Shown: piece after piece, positions 1-6,385 of the stretch
How positions within the stretch are numbered: position 1 is the stretch's first letter
Layout: each line of letters opens with the position of its first letter
DNA from: an uncultured Bacilli bacterium
GTDB taxonomy: Bacteria; Bacillota_I; Bacilli_A; RF39; UBA660
DNA length: 14,980 nucleotides
Reading direction: 5' to 3'
NCBI GenBank assembly: GCA_910579455.1
Contig: CAJTUT010000027.1
Span: forward strand, 1-14,980
The notes under the pieces: generated by a model
Seen by the model: the letters and a program-made list of their open reading frames with translations, nothing else
The model's database searches: none
Told to the model about the DNA's origin: nothing
Translations under genes and position numbers: made by a program

Positions 1-50
1 GTCTAAAAATCAATAAAATGTAACAAATATAATTTTATTGATTTTTAGAC
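1..50. repeat. Perfect 19-bp inverted repeat with 12-nt loop
   Basis: Bases 1-19 are the exact reverse complement of bases 32-50, separated by a 12-nt AT-rich loop. The arm starts at the first base of the window, so the palindrome may extend further left. No T-run follows the right arm (the next bases are CTCACAT), so it is not a typical U-tailed terminator on the plus strand. It could be a bidirectional terminator of an upstream gene, a mobile-element end or a dispersed palindrome; the sequence does not decide between these. Confidence 0.75.
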
Positions 51-383
51 CTCACATAGATTTTCATATACAGATAGGTTTTTTAGTGATAGAATTTAAT
101 TACTATCTAGTTACTATAATGTAATAAATATTACTTAAAAGGATGTATTGCAAATTTAAATTTATAAAAAGAGAAAAATATTAATATGCTAGTATTTGGT
201 AGATACTAACCTTATTTTTCTCTTTTATTTTTTGTTTAAATCTTAATGTATCGTTATATATATACCTATTTTTCTACAAATTACTAAATTCTTGTAAGTA
301 GGTAGTTTGTTGTTATATAAATTTTCATTTTTGGAAAATAAGTTTAATTATAATCCCTGTGCACGTTTTACAATGATCCATGG
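51..383. other. Non-coding, hairpin-rich stretch
   Basis: No open reading frame worth calling lies here on either strand. Visible items are an isolated TATAAT at 115-120 without a clear -35 box, a long A/T-rich hairpin at 167-226 followed by T-rich sequence, a weaker hairpin at 263-304 (TACCTA pairing with TAGGTA, with a second inner stem), and a 6-bp stem at 321-339. The last could be a weak terminator for the minus-strand repressor gene. It may be the remains of a mobile element or a small untranslated RNA. Confidence 0.4.
167..230 (+). terminator. Candidate terminator-like hairpin
   Basis: Bases 167-180 pair perfectly with 213-226 (14 bp, A/G against T/C), and an inner stem TAGTAT (190-195) pairs with ATACTA (203-208). 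T-rich sequence follows. The stem is almost all A-T apart from two G-C pairs, so it is weaker than a classical terminator. With the TATAAT at 115-120 it could end a transcript of about 100 nt, but no gene for it is visible. Confidence 0.35.
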
Positions 384-566
384 TTATGTTTCTAAAGCTT
401 TACCTATTTCCACTATGGTACAAATTTTAGGTTCACATACGTTACGTTCAATTCTTCCGTAGTGCTTTTCATCAATTCTTGCTTTTTCTGCTACTTCATA
501 TTGTGTCATATTTCTGTTATTTCTAATTTCTCTTAGACATGACCCTAAGTCAAAATACAACCGCAT
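384..566 (-). CDS. Small XRE-family HTH transcriptional regulator
   Basis: This encodes a 60-residue protein that is almost only a Cro/C1-type helix-turn-helix domain. The core is at residues 21-42 (TQYEVAEKARIDEKHYGRIE), with the family pattern T-Q-x-x-x-A-x-x-A and the recognition-helix RIERN. The C-terminal 'IGKALET' stops just where the last helix of the fold normally continues, so it is at the short end of the family. I chose the ATG at 566 because an AGGAGG lies 11 nt upstream; the GTG at 578 would sit inside that ribosome site. It is divergent from the DUF262 gene, so by inference it represses itself and that neighbour. The HTH call is sure; the target is inferred. Confidence 0.85.
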   Translation of the reverse strand: MRLYFDLGSCLREIRNNRNMTQYEVAEKARIDEKHYGRIERNVCEPKICTIVEIGKALET

Positions 567-587
567 AAATGCTGTCACCTCCTCGAG

Positions 588-605
588 CTATTTATATTAA
601 AATAG
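588..605. promoter_or_regulatory. Candidate operator between repressor and DUF262 gene
   Basis: CTATTT at 588-593 and AAATAG at 600-605 form a 6-bp inverted repeat with a 6-nt spacer. It lies in the divergent gap between the XRE gene and the DUF262 gene, close to where both promoters must be. XRE repressors bind such short palindromes, but the sequence is very AT-rich and chance palindromes are common. No clear -35/-10 pair was found for either gene. Confidence 0.25.
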
Positions 606-662
606 TATTTAAAAAAAAGCAAGAAGAATATACAAATGGCAATATATAAAGGAGAATATACA

Positions 663-1076
663 ATGAAAAAAGAAATTGATTTACGATCTTTAATAATAGA
701 TCAATTAGACTCAGATTATATGGTTGTGGCTTGTTCTGATTTTAACAATGATGTTTTTGGTGATAGGGTAGAGATGCGTTCTTTTAATAATCAAATTACT
801 TGGTCTAGATCAAAGCAAACGGGTTTTATTGAAAGTATTTATATGGGATGTGAACTACCATTAATTGTAGTATTACAAATATCTAGTAATCCTGAGAGAT
901 ATTTATTAATAGATGGATTTAATAGGTTTCATACTGTTAAAAATTTTTTGTCAGATAAATTAAAATTATCACCAAGTGGGTTACAAAAAGCAGCTTTTTT
1001 GGAAAAAAAACCTACTCCGAACTTTTATCAGATGAGGAACGAAAGTATTTTGATAATCGAGGTATTCAGATACTAA
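663..1076 (+). CDS. DUF262-domain protein, N-terminal half (frameshifted)
   Basis: This is the first part of a large DUF262 (GmrSD N-terminal, ParB/Srx-like fold) protein. The start is the ATG at 663, because GGAG (651-654) sits 8 nt upstream; the ATG at 636 has no ribosome site. Domain signs are 'FIESIYMG' (about residues 55-62) and 'LIDGFNR' (about 82-88), the place where the family has its DGQQR motif; here QQ is replaced by FN. After residue 116 the frame leaves the family pattern: the last 21 or so residues are out of frame, and the true continuation (beginning TYSELLSDEER) is in the -1 frame from base 1010. Intact, the protein would be about 739 residues. DUF262 proteins act in type IV restriction (GmrSD), BrxU and SspE systems; a defence role here is inference. 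Confidence 0.7.
   Translation: MKKEIDLRSLIIDQLDSDYMVVACSDFNNDVFGDRVEMRSFNNQITWSRSKQTGFIESIYMGCELPLIVVLQISSNPERYLLIDGFNRFHTVKNFLSDKLKLSPSGLQKAAFLEKKPTPNFYQMRNESILIIEVFRY
1001..1012 (+). other. A8 run where the DUF262 reading frame shifts by -1
   Basis: The zero frame reads GAA-AAA-AAA-CCT here; slipping back one base gives AAA-ACC-TAC and restores the DUF262 protein. A-AAA-AAA is a slippery heptamer for -1 ribosomal shifting, and A-runs also cause polymerase slippage. I see no Shine-Dalgarno-like stimulator just upstream and no strong downstream stem, so a real one-base indel or an assembly error is at least as likely. Confidence 0.6.
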
Positions 1077-2881
1077 AGTATAAGCATAAAAAAGAATTAA
1101 CTCAAGATGAGTTGGAAGCGGTAGCTAAGCAGTTATATATTAGGTATAACTCTGGGATCCAATTAAAAAATGAAGAAATACAAAAGGCGGATTATCAAAA
1201 TGATTGGGTTACTCAGCAAATAGAAGAAAAAACAAGAGATGTTACTTTTCTAAATATGTTATCAGAACTTTGTTTAACTCCTAAAAAAAGGACTAAAACA
1301 TATATAGAAGCTACTTTGATGTATTGTAGACAACTGCTTACTTCTTGTTATGCACCAATAGAAGCTTATGCTAAAAGACGTTCCATTCTGAAGCGGATTG
1401 ATGATTTTTATTATGATTATACAGCAGAGATTAATAAAGAGCAGATAATAAAAGATTTTGTTGATAATATCTCTTGGCTTTATGAACTATTCCAACAGAG
1501 TTATTGGCAGTCATATCCTAAATTAAAAAATCAGTACTTTATCATGATAACTTATTGGCTATTATTCCATTTGAAAAAGTATCAACTTATGAATTTAAAA
1601 GATTTTGATTGGAAAGAGTATTGTTTGACCTGTGCAAAGGAAGAAGAAAAGAGTGAATTCTTTTCTTCCTATAGGGTTAAATTAATTGATAAGTATCATT
1701 TTGTGATTGATTATTTAAAAGATTGTTGTAATATTGATTTAACTAACTATATGGTAAAAGAGGTTTCTATTAATAGTAAAAATAAAGTCTATGATTTTTC
1801 TGACTTGGTCAAATATAATTTTCAATTATCCCGTGATCCTATTACGATTAAGGCTTTGTTAAATCAATTGGAACAAAATTCGTTTGTATTAAGGCCTAGT
1901 TATCAAAGAAGGGAACTTAATGATGTTAGGGCTTCGTCATTTCTGATAGAATCGACTCTATTAAATATTAATATTCCTGATATTTTAGTTTATCGTCATG
2001 AAACAGAGGAAGGGAAGACTATTTTTGAGGTGGTGGATGGCCAACAGCGCTGTTTTTCTTTCCTGGGCTATTTAAATAGAAAGTATAAAAACCATTATCA
2101 GGAAGAAATATCATCAGAAAAAGAAGGGTTTGCTCTACAAGGCTTAACTATTTTATCAGAGCTAAATGGAAAGAAAACGATTCATCCAAAGAAGGAGTCT
2201 AAGTTAGATTCATCGAATGTGGAAAAAATACGAAATGGAAAAATAAGAATCGTATATATTCCTGACAAAGATAACCCATATTTTTTTGTCAGCGATTATT
2301 TTACAAGGGTTAATAAAACTATTTCACCATTAAGGAAAACTTCTTGTAGATATTGGAATGCTGGTTGTGATGCAGAGTTGATGGCACTTTCTCATTTAAT
2401 TGCTCGGAAGTTTGAGGGCAGTATATTACCAGTAGCTGATGTTAAGTATACATCAGGACAATACGTTCTTAATCTAGCCTATTTATTTTATACTAACAGA
2501 AAAGAGATAAAGGCTTTCTCTGTTCAACAAGTATATAATTGGTTAAATCAATTTGAAGTAAAAAAGGCTAATCTTACTAGGACTAACCATGATACTGAGA
2601 TAGAGAAGGAACGAAAAAAATATAAAGTTGCATTAGAACAAACAGAATTATTTTTAAATAAATTAGAGCAATTTTTAAAAGTTGTAGATAAGAGTTTTCG
2701 AGAACTAACTGCTATTAAAGTAAATAAGAAGTCTTTTACAAGTTTACTATTCTTATATTATTTGTTAGTTGATATTCAAGAAATTGATTTGATAGGAAAT
2801 GCAGAAAAAATTTATAATATTATAAACTCTTTCTTTAGTGAGGAAGTACAAAAAAAGTATGAGAAAGGAAATATTAGCTAA
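1010..2881 (+). CDS. DUF262-domain protein, C-terminal part with second DUF262 domain
   Basis: This is the -1 frame continuation of the 663 gene. It has no ATG with a ribosome site near its beginning (the first plausible codon is a TTG at 1112), so it is probably only made if the frame is bridged. It first completes domain one: 'LYIRYNSGIQLKNEEIQKAD' (from about 1130) matches the family's 'N-x-x-E-I-x-x-A-D' segment. A helical linker follows, then a second DUF262 domain with 'RPSYQR' (about 1892-1909), 'FLIESTLLNINIPDI' and the canonical 'VVDGQQR' (about 2030-2050). No HNH (DUF1524) nuclease motif is visible at the C-terminus, unlike GmrSD, BrxU or SspE. The tandem arrangement with a degenerate first and intact second motif is the notable point. 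The domain call is firm; the function is not. Confidence 0.75.
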   Translation, partial: TYSELLSDEERKYFDNRGIQILKYKHKKELTQDELEAVAKQLYIRYNSGIQLKNEEIQKADYQNDWVTQQIEEKTRDVTFLNMLSELCLTPKKRTKTYIEATLMYCRQLLTSCYAPIEAYAKRRSILKRIDDFYYDYTAEINKEQIIKDFVDNISWLYELFQQSYWQSYPKLKNQYFIMITYWLLFHLKKYQLMNLKDFDWKEYCLTCAKEEEKSEFFSSYRVKLIDKYHFVIDYLKDCCNIDLTNYMVKEVSINSKNKVYDFSDLVKYNFQLSRDPITIKALLNQLEQNSFVLRPSYQRRELNDVRASSFLIESTLLNINIPDILVYRHETEEGKTIFEVVDGQQRCFSFLGYLNRKYKNHYQEEISSEKEGFALQGLTILSELNGKKTIHPKKESKLDSSNVEKIRNGKIRIVYIPDKDNPYFFVSDYFTRVNKTISPLRKTSCRYWNAGCDAELMALSHLIARKFEGSILPVADVKYTSGQYVLNLAYLFYTNRKEIKAFSVQQVYNWLNQFEVKKANLTRTNHDTEIEKERKKYKVALEQTELFLNKLEQFLKVVDKSFRELTAIKVNKKSFTSLLFLYYLLVDIQEIDLIGNAEKIYNIINSFFSEEVQKKYEKGNIS

Positions 2882-2978
2882 GTTAGAAAATTGTTGTAAT
2901 AAACTAAGTATTTTTAATGAGCATCTTGTAAATCAAAATCAATTTAGACAAACCATGCAGGAAATGATGTCGTGCTAA
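2859..2978 (+). CDS. Possible 39-residue ORF overlapping the DUF262 gene end
   Basis: An ORF starting ATG-AGA-AAG overlaps the last 23 bases of the DUF262 gene in another frame and ends with a TAA in the loop of the terminator hairpin. The product starts MRKEILAKLENC and is mostly helical and polar. The only ribosome-site-like sequence (GAGG) is about 15 nt upstream, too far to be convincing. Overlapping second genes are common in DUF262 defence operons, so this could be a mini-partner or the truncated start of one. It may also be chance. Confidence 0.3.
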   Translation: MRKEILAKLENCCNKLSIFNEHLVNQNQFRQTMQEMMSC

Positions 2979-2998
2979 GATATCATTTCTTTATTTTA
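2961..2998 (+). terminator. Rho-independent terminator of the DUF262 operon
   Basis: GAAATGATGTC (2961-2971) pairs with GATATCATTTC (2979-2989) over 11 bp with one G-T wobble, around a 7-nt loop, and is followed by TTTATTTT. The minus-strand flank has no T-run, so it acts on the plus strand only. The convergent minus-strand gene ends right beside it. Confidence 0.75.
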
Positions 2999-3725
2999 AG
3001 TACCATTCTTTTTTATCTTCTTCTACATAACTACTGCCTTTTCCTGTAATGACTTCTCCATCTATAATTACGTCATGTTCTATGTATTCTCTAATGGGAA
3101 TTGTTCTTTTAGAAAATAGATACTTATTTCTATATTCAATGGATACTGGTTGTAGCATTATGTAATAGCAGTTAGTAGGAGTTGTTGTATATTCATTTTG
3201 ACTTTTACAAATAGAAAGAGGGATCTTTAATGTCTATTCTTTTGGAAAAGGATACTCTATTTTTTTTGATATTAACTTGTGTTTCTTTTTGTTGATTGGA
3301 TAATCAGTTAGCTTCTTTTTTTCTAATGATTTAGGATTACCAAATTGTTTGAAGTTAATTTTAATATCTGTAGCAGTACTTGTTCCTATCTGTTTTATGA
3401 TTAAGTAATTAACAAAATATCCTTTTGTTTGATGGGGGTATTGATATAGTAGTTTGTTAATTTTATTATTTAGGGTAGGAGCTTTTAATTCTTTATGATA
3501 AGGTAATATATTCTCCTTTTTTTGATAGTTTTTTACCCAGTTTTCATCCTCTATATTTAAAGTTAAGTAGTGAAAATAAAACTCTGTGGAGGAGGACTTT
3601 CTATAATAGTTAATCGTTGCATTTAACAAGAATGCTAAAATTGTCATACCAATTGTAATAACTGCAGCATATTCTTTCATTATTTTTAGTAAGCTTTTTT
3701 TCTTCTTATATTTTTTCTTTTTCAT
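2991..3725 (-). pseudogene. Single-pass membrane protein with ectodomain, interrupted by in-frame TAG
   Basis: The start is the ATG at 3725, with AAAGG 9 nt upstream. The first part (163 residues, to the TAG at 3236-3234) has a very basic N-terminus (KKKKYKKKK), one membrane helix at about residues 19-40, and a presumably extracellular domain. Beyond the TAG the same frame stays open for another 80 codons to a TAA at 2993-2991. The extension (it contains IPIREYIEH and EVITGKGSSYVEED) has normal protein-like composition, so the gene was about 244 codons and is cut by one nonsense change. TAG is a working stop elsewhere in the window, so recoding is unlikely. It is second in an operon, 14 nt after the multi-pass gene. 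I do not recognise the family; 'GTSTATDIKINF' resembles beta-sandwich ectodomain sequence only loosely. Confidence 0.6.
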
Positions 3726-3739
3726 AGACTACAACCTTT

Positions 3740-4441
3740 CTAAATATTCCATATATTATAGATTAAAATAAAACTGTTTAAAAAGTTAGTGATTAGTAAC
3801 CAAGAAAAATGAAGAATAAATTCCCAATTTTTCATATTTTTTCTCATACTTTTAGAAGTGAAATAGTAATGGATAATAATAAAAGTATTTAACAGGGTCA
3901 ATCCTATCATTAAAAAAGGAATACAATTTTTTTGTAGTACTAATAGATTAATTGTTAAACCTGTTAATATTAAGGTTTTTAGTATGTTGAAATAATAATC
4001 TAGAAAATAGTAAATTAATTTTTTCCCATTAGAAAAGAGTATTCCTAGAAGAAAATATAAAATTGGTAATCCAAATTTTAAGATGGTTTGACTTGGTTGT
4101 AAAAATACGGTTCTACTATAAGGAATAAATTTTATATAGATAGAATGAGTAATCATTAGTATCATTAAAAATAGTAATATAGAATAATAGATTACATTGA
4201 TTTTATCATTATCTTTTCTATTTATTTTTTTATTTTGGAAATAATTTTTTTCTAAGTATGTTTTATATTGACTAAAGGGTTTTTTTAGAAAACTACAAAG
4301 AGTATATCCAATAATTAAAAGGATAGAACCTATTAAATAGAATTTTATGTCCATAAAACCACCAAACTTTTTAAATCTTAAGAATATTATACCATAGTTT
4401 ATAAGTATGGAAAATATTATGATGAAATACGATAGGATCAT
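3740..4441 (-). CDS. Multi-pass membrane protein of unknown function
   Basis: This encodes a 233-residue, strongly hydrophobic protein with about seven membrane helices, roughly at residues 3-21, 33-51, 83-103, 119-137, 151-170, 173-193 and 209-230. A basic, Asn/Lys-rich loop lies between helices two and three (about 60-81). I recognise no family motif. The first ATG (4441) lacks a ribosome site but lies only about 23 nt below the predicted transcription start. The alternative ATG at 4354 has GGTGG a few bases upstream but would lose the first helix. It is first gene of a minus-strand pair with the single-pass gene and convergent with the DUF262 gene. The pairing suggests a two-component membrane complex; that is inference. 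Confidence 0.7.
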   Translation of the reverse strand: MILSYFIIIFSILINYGIIFLRFKKFGGFMDIKFYLIGSILLIIGYTLCSFLKKPFSQYKTYLEKNYFQNKKINRKDNDKINVIYYSILLFLMILMITHSIYIKFIPYSRTVFLQPSQTILKFGLPILYFLLGILFSNGKKLIYYFLDYYFNILKTLILTGLTINLLVLQKNCIPFLMIGLTLLNTFIIIHYYFTSKSMRKNMKNWEFILHFSWLLITNFLNSFILIYNIWNI

Positions 4442-4470
4442 ATACTACGATTTTATTAATTGTTTCTTAT

Positions 4471-4499
4471 TTTATAAATTTATCAGTAGCACTTGTCTA
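4471..4499 (-). promoter_or_regulatory. SigA-type promoter for the membrane-protein operon
   Basis: Read on the minus strand: TAGACA (4499-4494), exactly 17 nt, then TATAAA (4476-4471), each one mismatch from consensus. The start point would fall near 4464. The rest of the gap up to 4740 holds only a bulged hairpin (4627-4666) and an isolated TTGACA at 4575-4580 without a well-placed -10. Confidence 0.6.
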
Positions 4500-4740
4500 T
4501 GTCTGTCCTTCGTTTTTAGAATATAAATTTTACATTACTTATCTTACATTTCGTCCTTATAATAATATAGTTTTTTGACAAGAGGGGAATATTTAACATC
4601 TGATAAATCCTTCTTTTTTTGTTCTGCTATTTTTTACAAAGTAACATACTCATATAAGTAAAATAGTAGTCATTAATTACCTCATCATTAAATAAAGCAT
4701 ATATATTGGAGTAATTTTATAAACAAGGAAGTGACTATCG

Positions 4741-5462
4741 ATGAAAAACGAAATTATTATTTTTGAAAATCAGCAAGTGAAACTAGAAGTGAATATGAAA
4801 GATGAAACAGTGTGGTTAACACAGTTGCAGATGGCACAGTTATTTGAAAAAGACCATATTGTTATAACAAGACATATAAAAAATATATTTGCGGAAGAAT
4901 TAGATGAAAAAAGTAATGTGCAAAAAATGCGTTTTGCAAACTCTGATAAGCCTGTAACACTATACAATCTAGATGTAATAATTGTGTAGGATATCGTATG
5001 AAATCTAAAAATGGTATTTTATTTAGAAAATGGGCAAATCAAATTTTAAAAGATTACATGTTAAAAGGATATGCAGTAAATCAAAAAAGATTGGAATATT
5101 TAGAAAAGACAATTCAACTAATAGATATTGCTAATAGAATGGATGAGAGATTAGAAAATAGTGATGCGAAAGAAATACTAAAAGTAATTGGAACTTATTC
5201 AAAAGCCTTAGATTTGTTAGATGATTATGATCATAGAACAATGAATAAACCTAAGGGGGAAAAATAGTAAAAGAAAGATTAAATATGATGATTGTATCGA
5301 TATTATTACTAAGTTAAGGTTTAACGAAGAAAGCGATATTGTTGCAATAGAGAGGAATCAGGGATTATCTTCTATTATAGGCAATATTTATCAAACTTTT
5401 GACAGTAGGATTTTTATAAAAGTATAGAAGAAAAAGCAGCTAATTTTTTATATATGATTACT
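4741..5462 (+). pseudogene. rhuM: RhuM-family protein, remnant with three frame breaks
   Basis: The pieces together follow the RhuM (virulence RhuM / Fic-DOC-like) family. Piece one (4741-4989) has 'DETVWLTQLQMAQLFEKD' and 'EKSNVQKM', up to 'LYNLDVII'. One base is then missing, and piece two resumes with the family's 'GYRMKSKNGILFRKWA' and runs to 'ALDLLDDYDH'. A second break at the G5/A5 run (5255-5264) leads to 'GLSSIIGNIYQTFD' near 5350-5403. A third at the T5 run (5411-5415) leads to 'SIEEKAANFLYMIT' ending about 5462. The family's next block, the HxFxDGNKR catalytic loop, is missing, so about the last third is deleted. A ribosome site (AAGGA) and ATG survive at the 5' end. Clearly a dead gene. 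Confidence 0.85.
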
Positions 5463-5534
5463 GGTGTTTTAGAAGAGGAATGTAAATTGCGAATACTAAA
5501 AGCAAGAGAAAAAAGTAAGGAGGAAAAGATATGA
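5463..5534 (+). pseudogene. 3' scrap of an unknown gene fused to the RhuM remnant
   Basis: Directly after the RhuM remnant, in the same frame, comes a segment unlike RhuM: 'GVLEEECKLRILKAREK', then a TGA overlapping the ATG of the NUDIX scrap. The abrupt change from a strong family match to this helical tail marks a deletion junction near 5462. The AAGGAGG inside it is the ribosome site of the following NUDIX start, so it was probably the end of a gene once co-transcribed with that NUDIX gene. Confidence 0.45.
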
Positions 5535-5680
5535 AATTAATCGATATTGTGGATGAAGAAAGAAATTTTACAGGAGAAGTCATGGATAAGGATGAGACAC
5601 ATGACAAGAATTTATTACATAATGAAGTGGCAGTATTTATTATTAATGATAAAGACCCATGGGCCATCTATTGTTTTTAA
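5531..5680 (+). pseudogene. NUDIX hydrolase, N-terminal fragment
   Basis: A good ribosome site (AAGGAGG) leads into an ATG at 5531 and a 49-codon frame whose beginning, 'MKLIDIVDEERNFTGEVMDK' and then 'HNEVAVFIINDK', is typical of the start of NUDIX hydrolases of the isopentenyl-diphosphate isomerase-like / YfcD type. After about residue 43 the match stops and the frame ends in 'DPWAIYCF' and TAA. The Nudix box is absent, so it cannot be an active enzyme. It lies between the RhuM remnant and an intact promoter, in a zone of joined fragments. Confidence 0.7.
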
Positions 5681-5734
5681 GAAAAATAGACTGAATTTAT
5701 TTAAAAAATTATAAGATGTAAAATGAAAAAAATG

Positions 5735-5743
5735 TGTTATAAT
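5735..5743 (+). promoter_or_regulatory. Extended -10 promoter for the 5768 operon
   Basis: TGTTATAAT has a perfect TATAAT (5738-5743) with the TGN extension. No good -35 is seen, which extended -10 promoters tolerate. Transcription would start near 5750, just ahead of the GGAGG at 5756-5760, so the ATG at 5723 is upstream of the message and cannot be the start. Confidence 0.6.
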
Positions 5744-5767
5744 AGTCTCAATATTGGAGGAGTAGTT

Positions 5768-6376
5768 ATGTTATATACTTATCAAGAGTTATGTGAAAAA
5801 AAAGATAAAGGGGAAATTTTAAATTGGGATAATATCACAAAAGACCAATTAGAAAAACTGTTTATTGATGAGCATATTCCTAATAGTATGATTGCAGAGT
5901 TATATGGTGTGAGTAGTAGTAAGGTTGTTAACAAAAGAAATAAGTGGGATATTAAAATAAATTCTGCTAAATATCTTTATAAAAGATTTGAAGAAAATAA
6001 TTTAGAGACTTTTAAAAATTTAAATCAAGATTCTAAAGAGAGGTTATTAGATAGTAGTAATATTGATTGGATTTCAAAGGCTTTAACTCACTATATTTTT
6101 AGAAATGGTCCAGTTGAAGATATGCATGCAAATCATCAACTTTCACAGGAAGATATGAAAGTATTAAATAAATATATGGTCAATAGGATAGCAGGATTAT
6201 TAAAACTAGTAAATGATGGTAAGTGGCTAAAAATAGAATTAATGTTATCATTTTTAAAGAATTATGGTGTGGAGTGGGATCCATGTGAGTATGATACCGA
6301 AGAAATTGATGTGATTTTTAAACATAGTTTGGGTATTTGGAAAGATGATGAAAAAGAAGAAAAAGTAGGAGTTTAG
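5768..6376 (+). CDS. Unknown protein with an HTH-like N-terminal segment
   Basis: This encodes a 202-residue soluble protein. The start is the ATG at 5768: GGAGG lies 7 nt upstream and the promoter lies just before it. Residues about 35-60 ('HIPNSMIAELYGVSSSKVVN') read like a helix-turn-helix of the resolvase or homeodomain-like kind. The rest is helical, with a distinctive 'FRNGPVEDMHAN' around residues 111-122 followed by 'LSQEDMKVLNKYMVNRI'. No catalytic motif or membrane segment is visible and the C-terminus is acidic. I do not recognise the family. It is first gene of a two-gene operon, 9 nt before the next start. A DNA-binding role is possible but unproven. Confidence 0.75.
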   Translation: MLYTYQELCEKKDKGEILNWDNITKDQLEKLFIDEHIPNSMIAELYGVSSSKVVNKRNKWDIKINSAKYLYKRFEENNLETFKNLNQDSKERLLDSSNIDWISKALTHYIFRNGPVEDMHANHQLSQEDMKVLNKYMVNRIAGLLKLVNDGKWLKIELMLSFLKNYGVEWDPCEYDTEEIDVIFKHSLGIWKDDEKEEKVGV

Positions 6377-6385
6377 GGAGGAAAT

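Noticed and set aside
133..183. 13-codon leader-peptide-like ORF (ATG near 143) before the 167-226 hairpin
   Set aside because: There is no spaced ribosome site, no run of one amino acid and no downstream biosynthetic gene, so attenuation is not supported.
4575..4603. TTGACA promoter for the RhuM remnant
   Set aside because: A perfect -35 is present, but no -10-like hexamer is found 16-19 nt downstream.
4770..4967. 65-codon minus-strand frame
   Set aside because: It lies wholly opposite the RhuM remnant, which has a clear family match; no ribosome site. A shadow frame.
5458..5667. 69-codon minus-strand frame
   Set aside because: It lies opposite the NUDIX fragment and the fused scrap; the composition looks like an antisense artefact.
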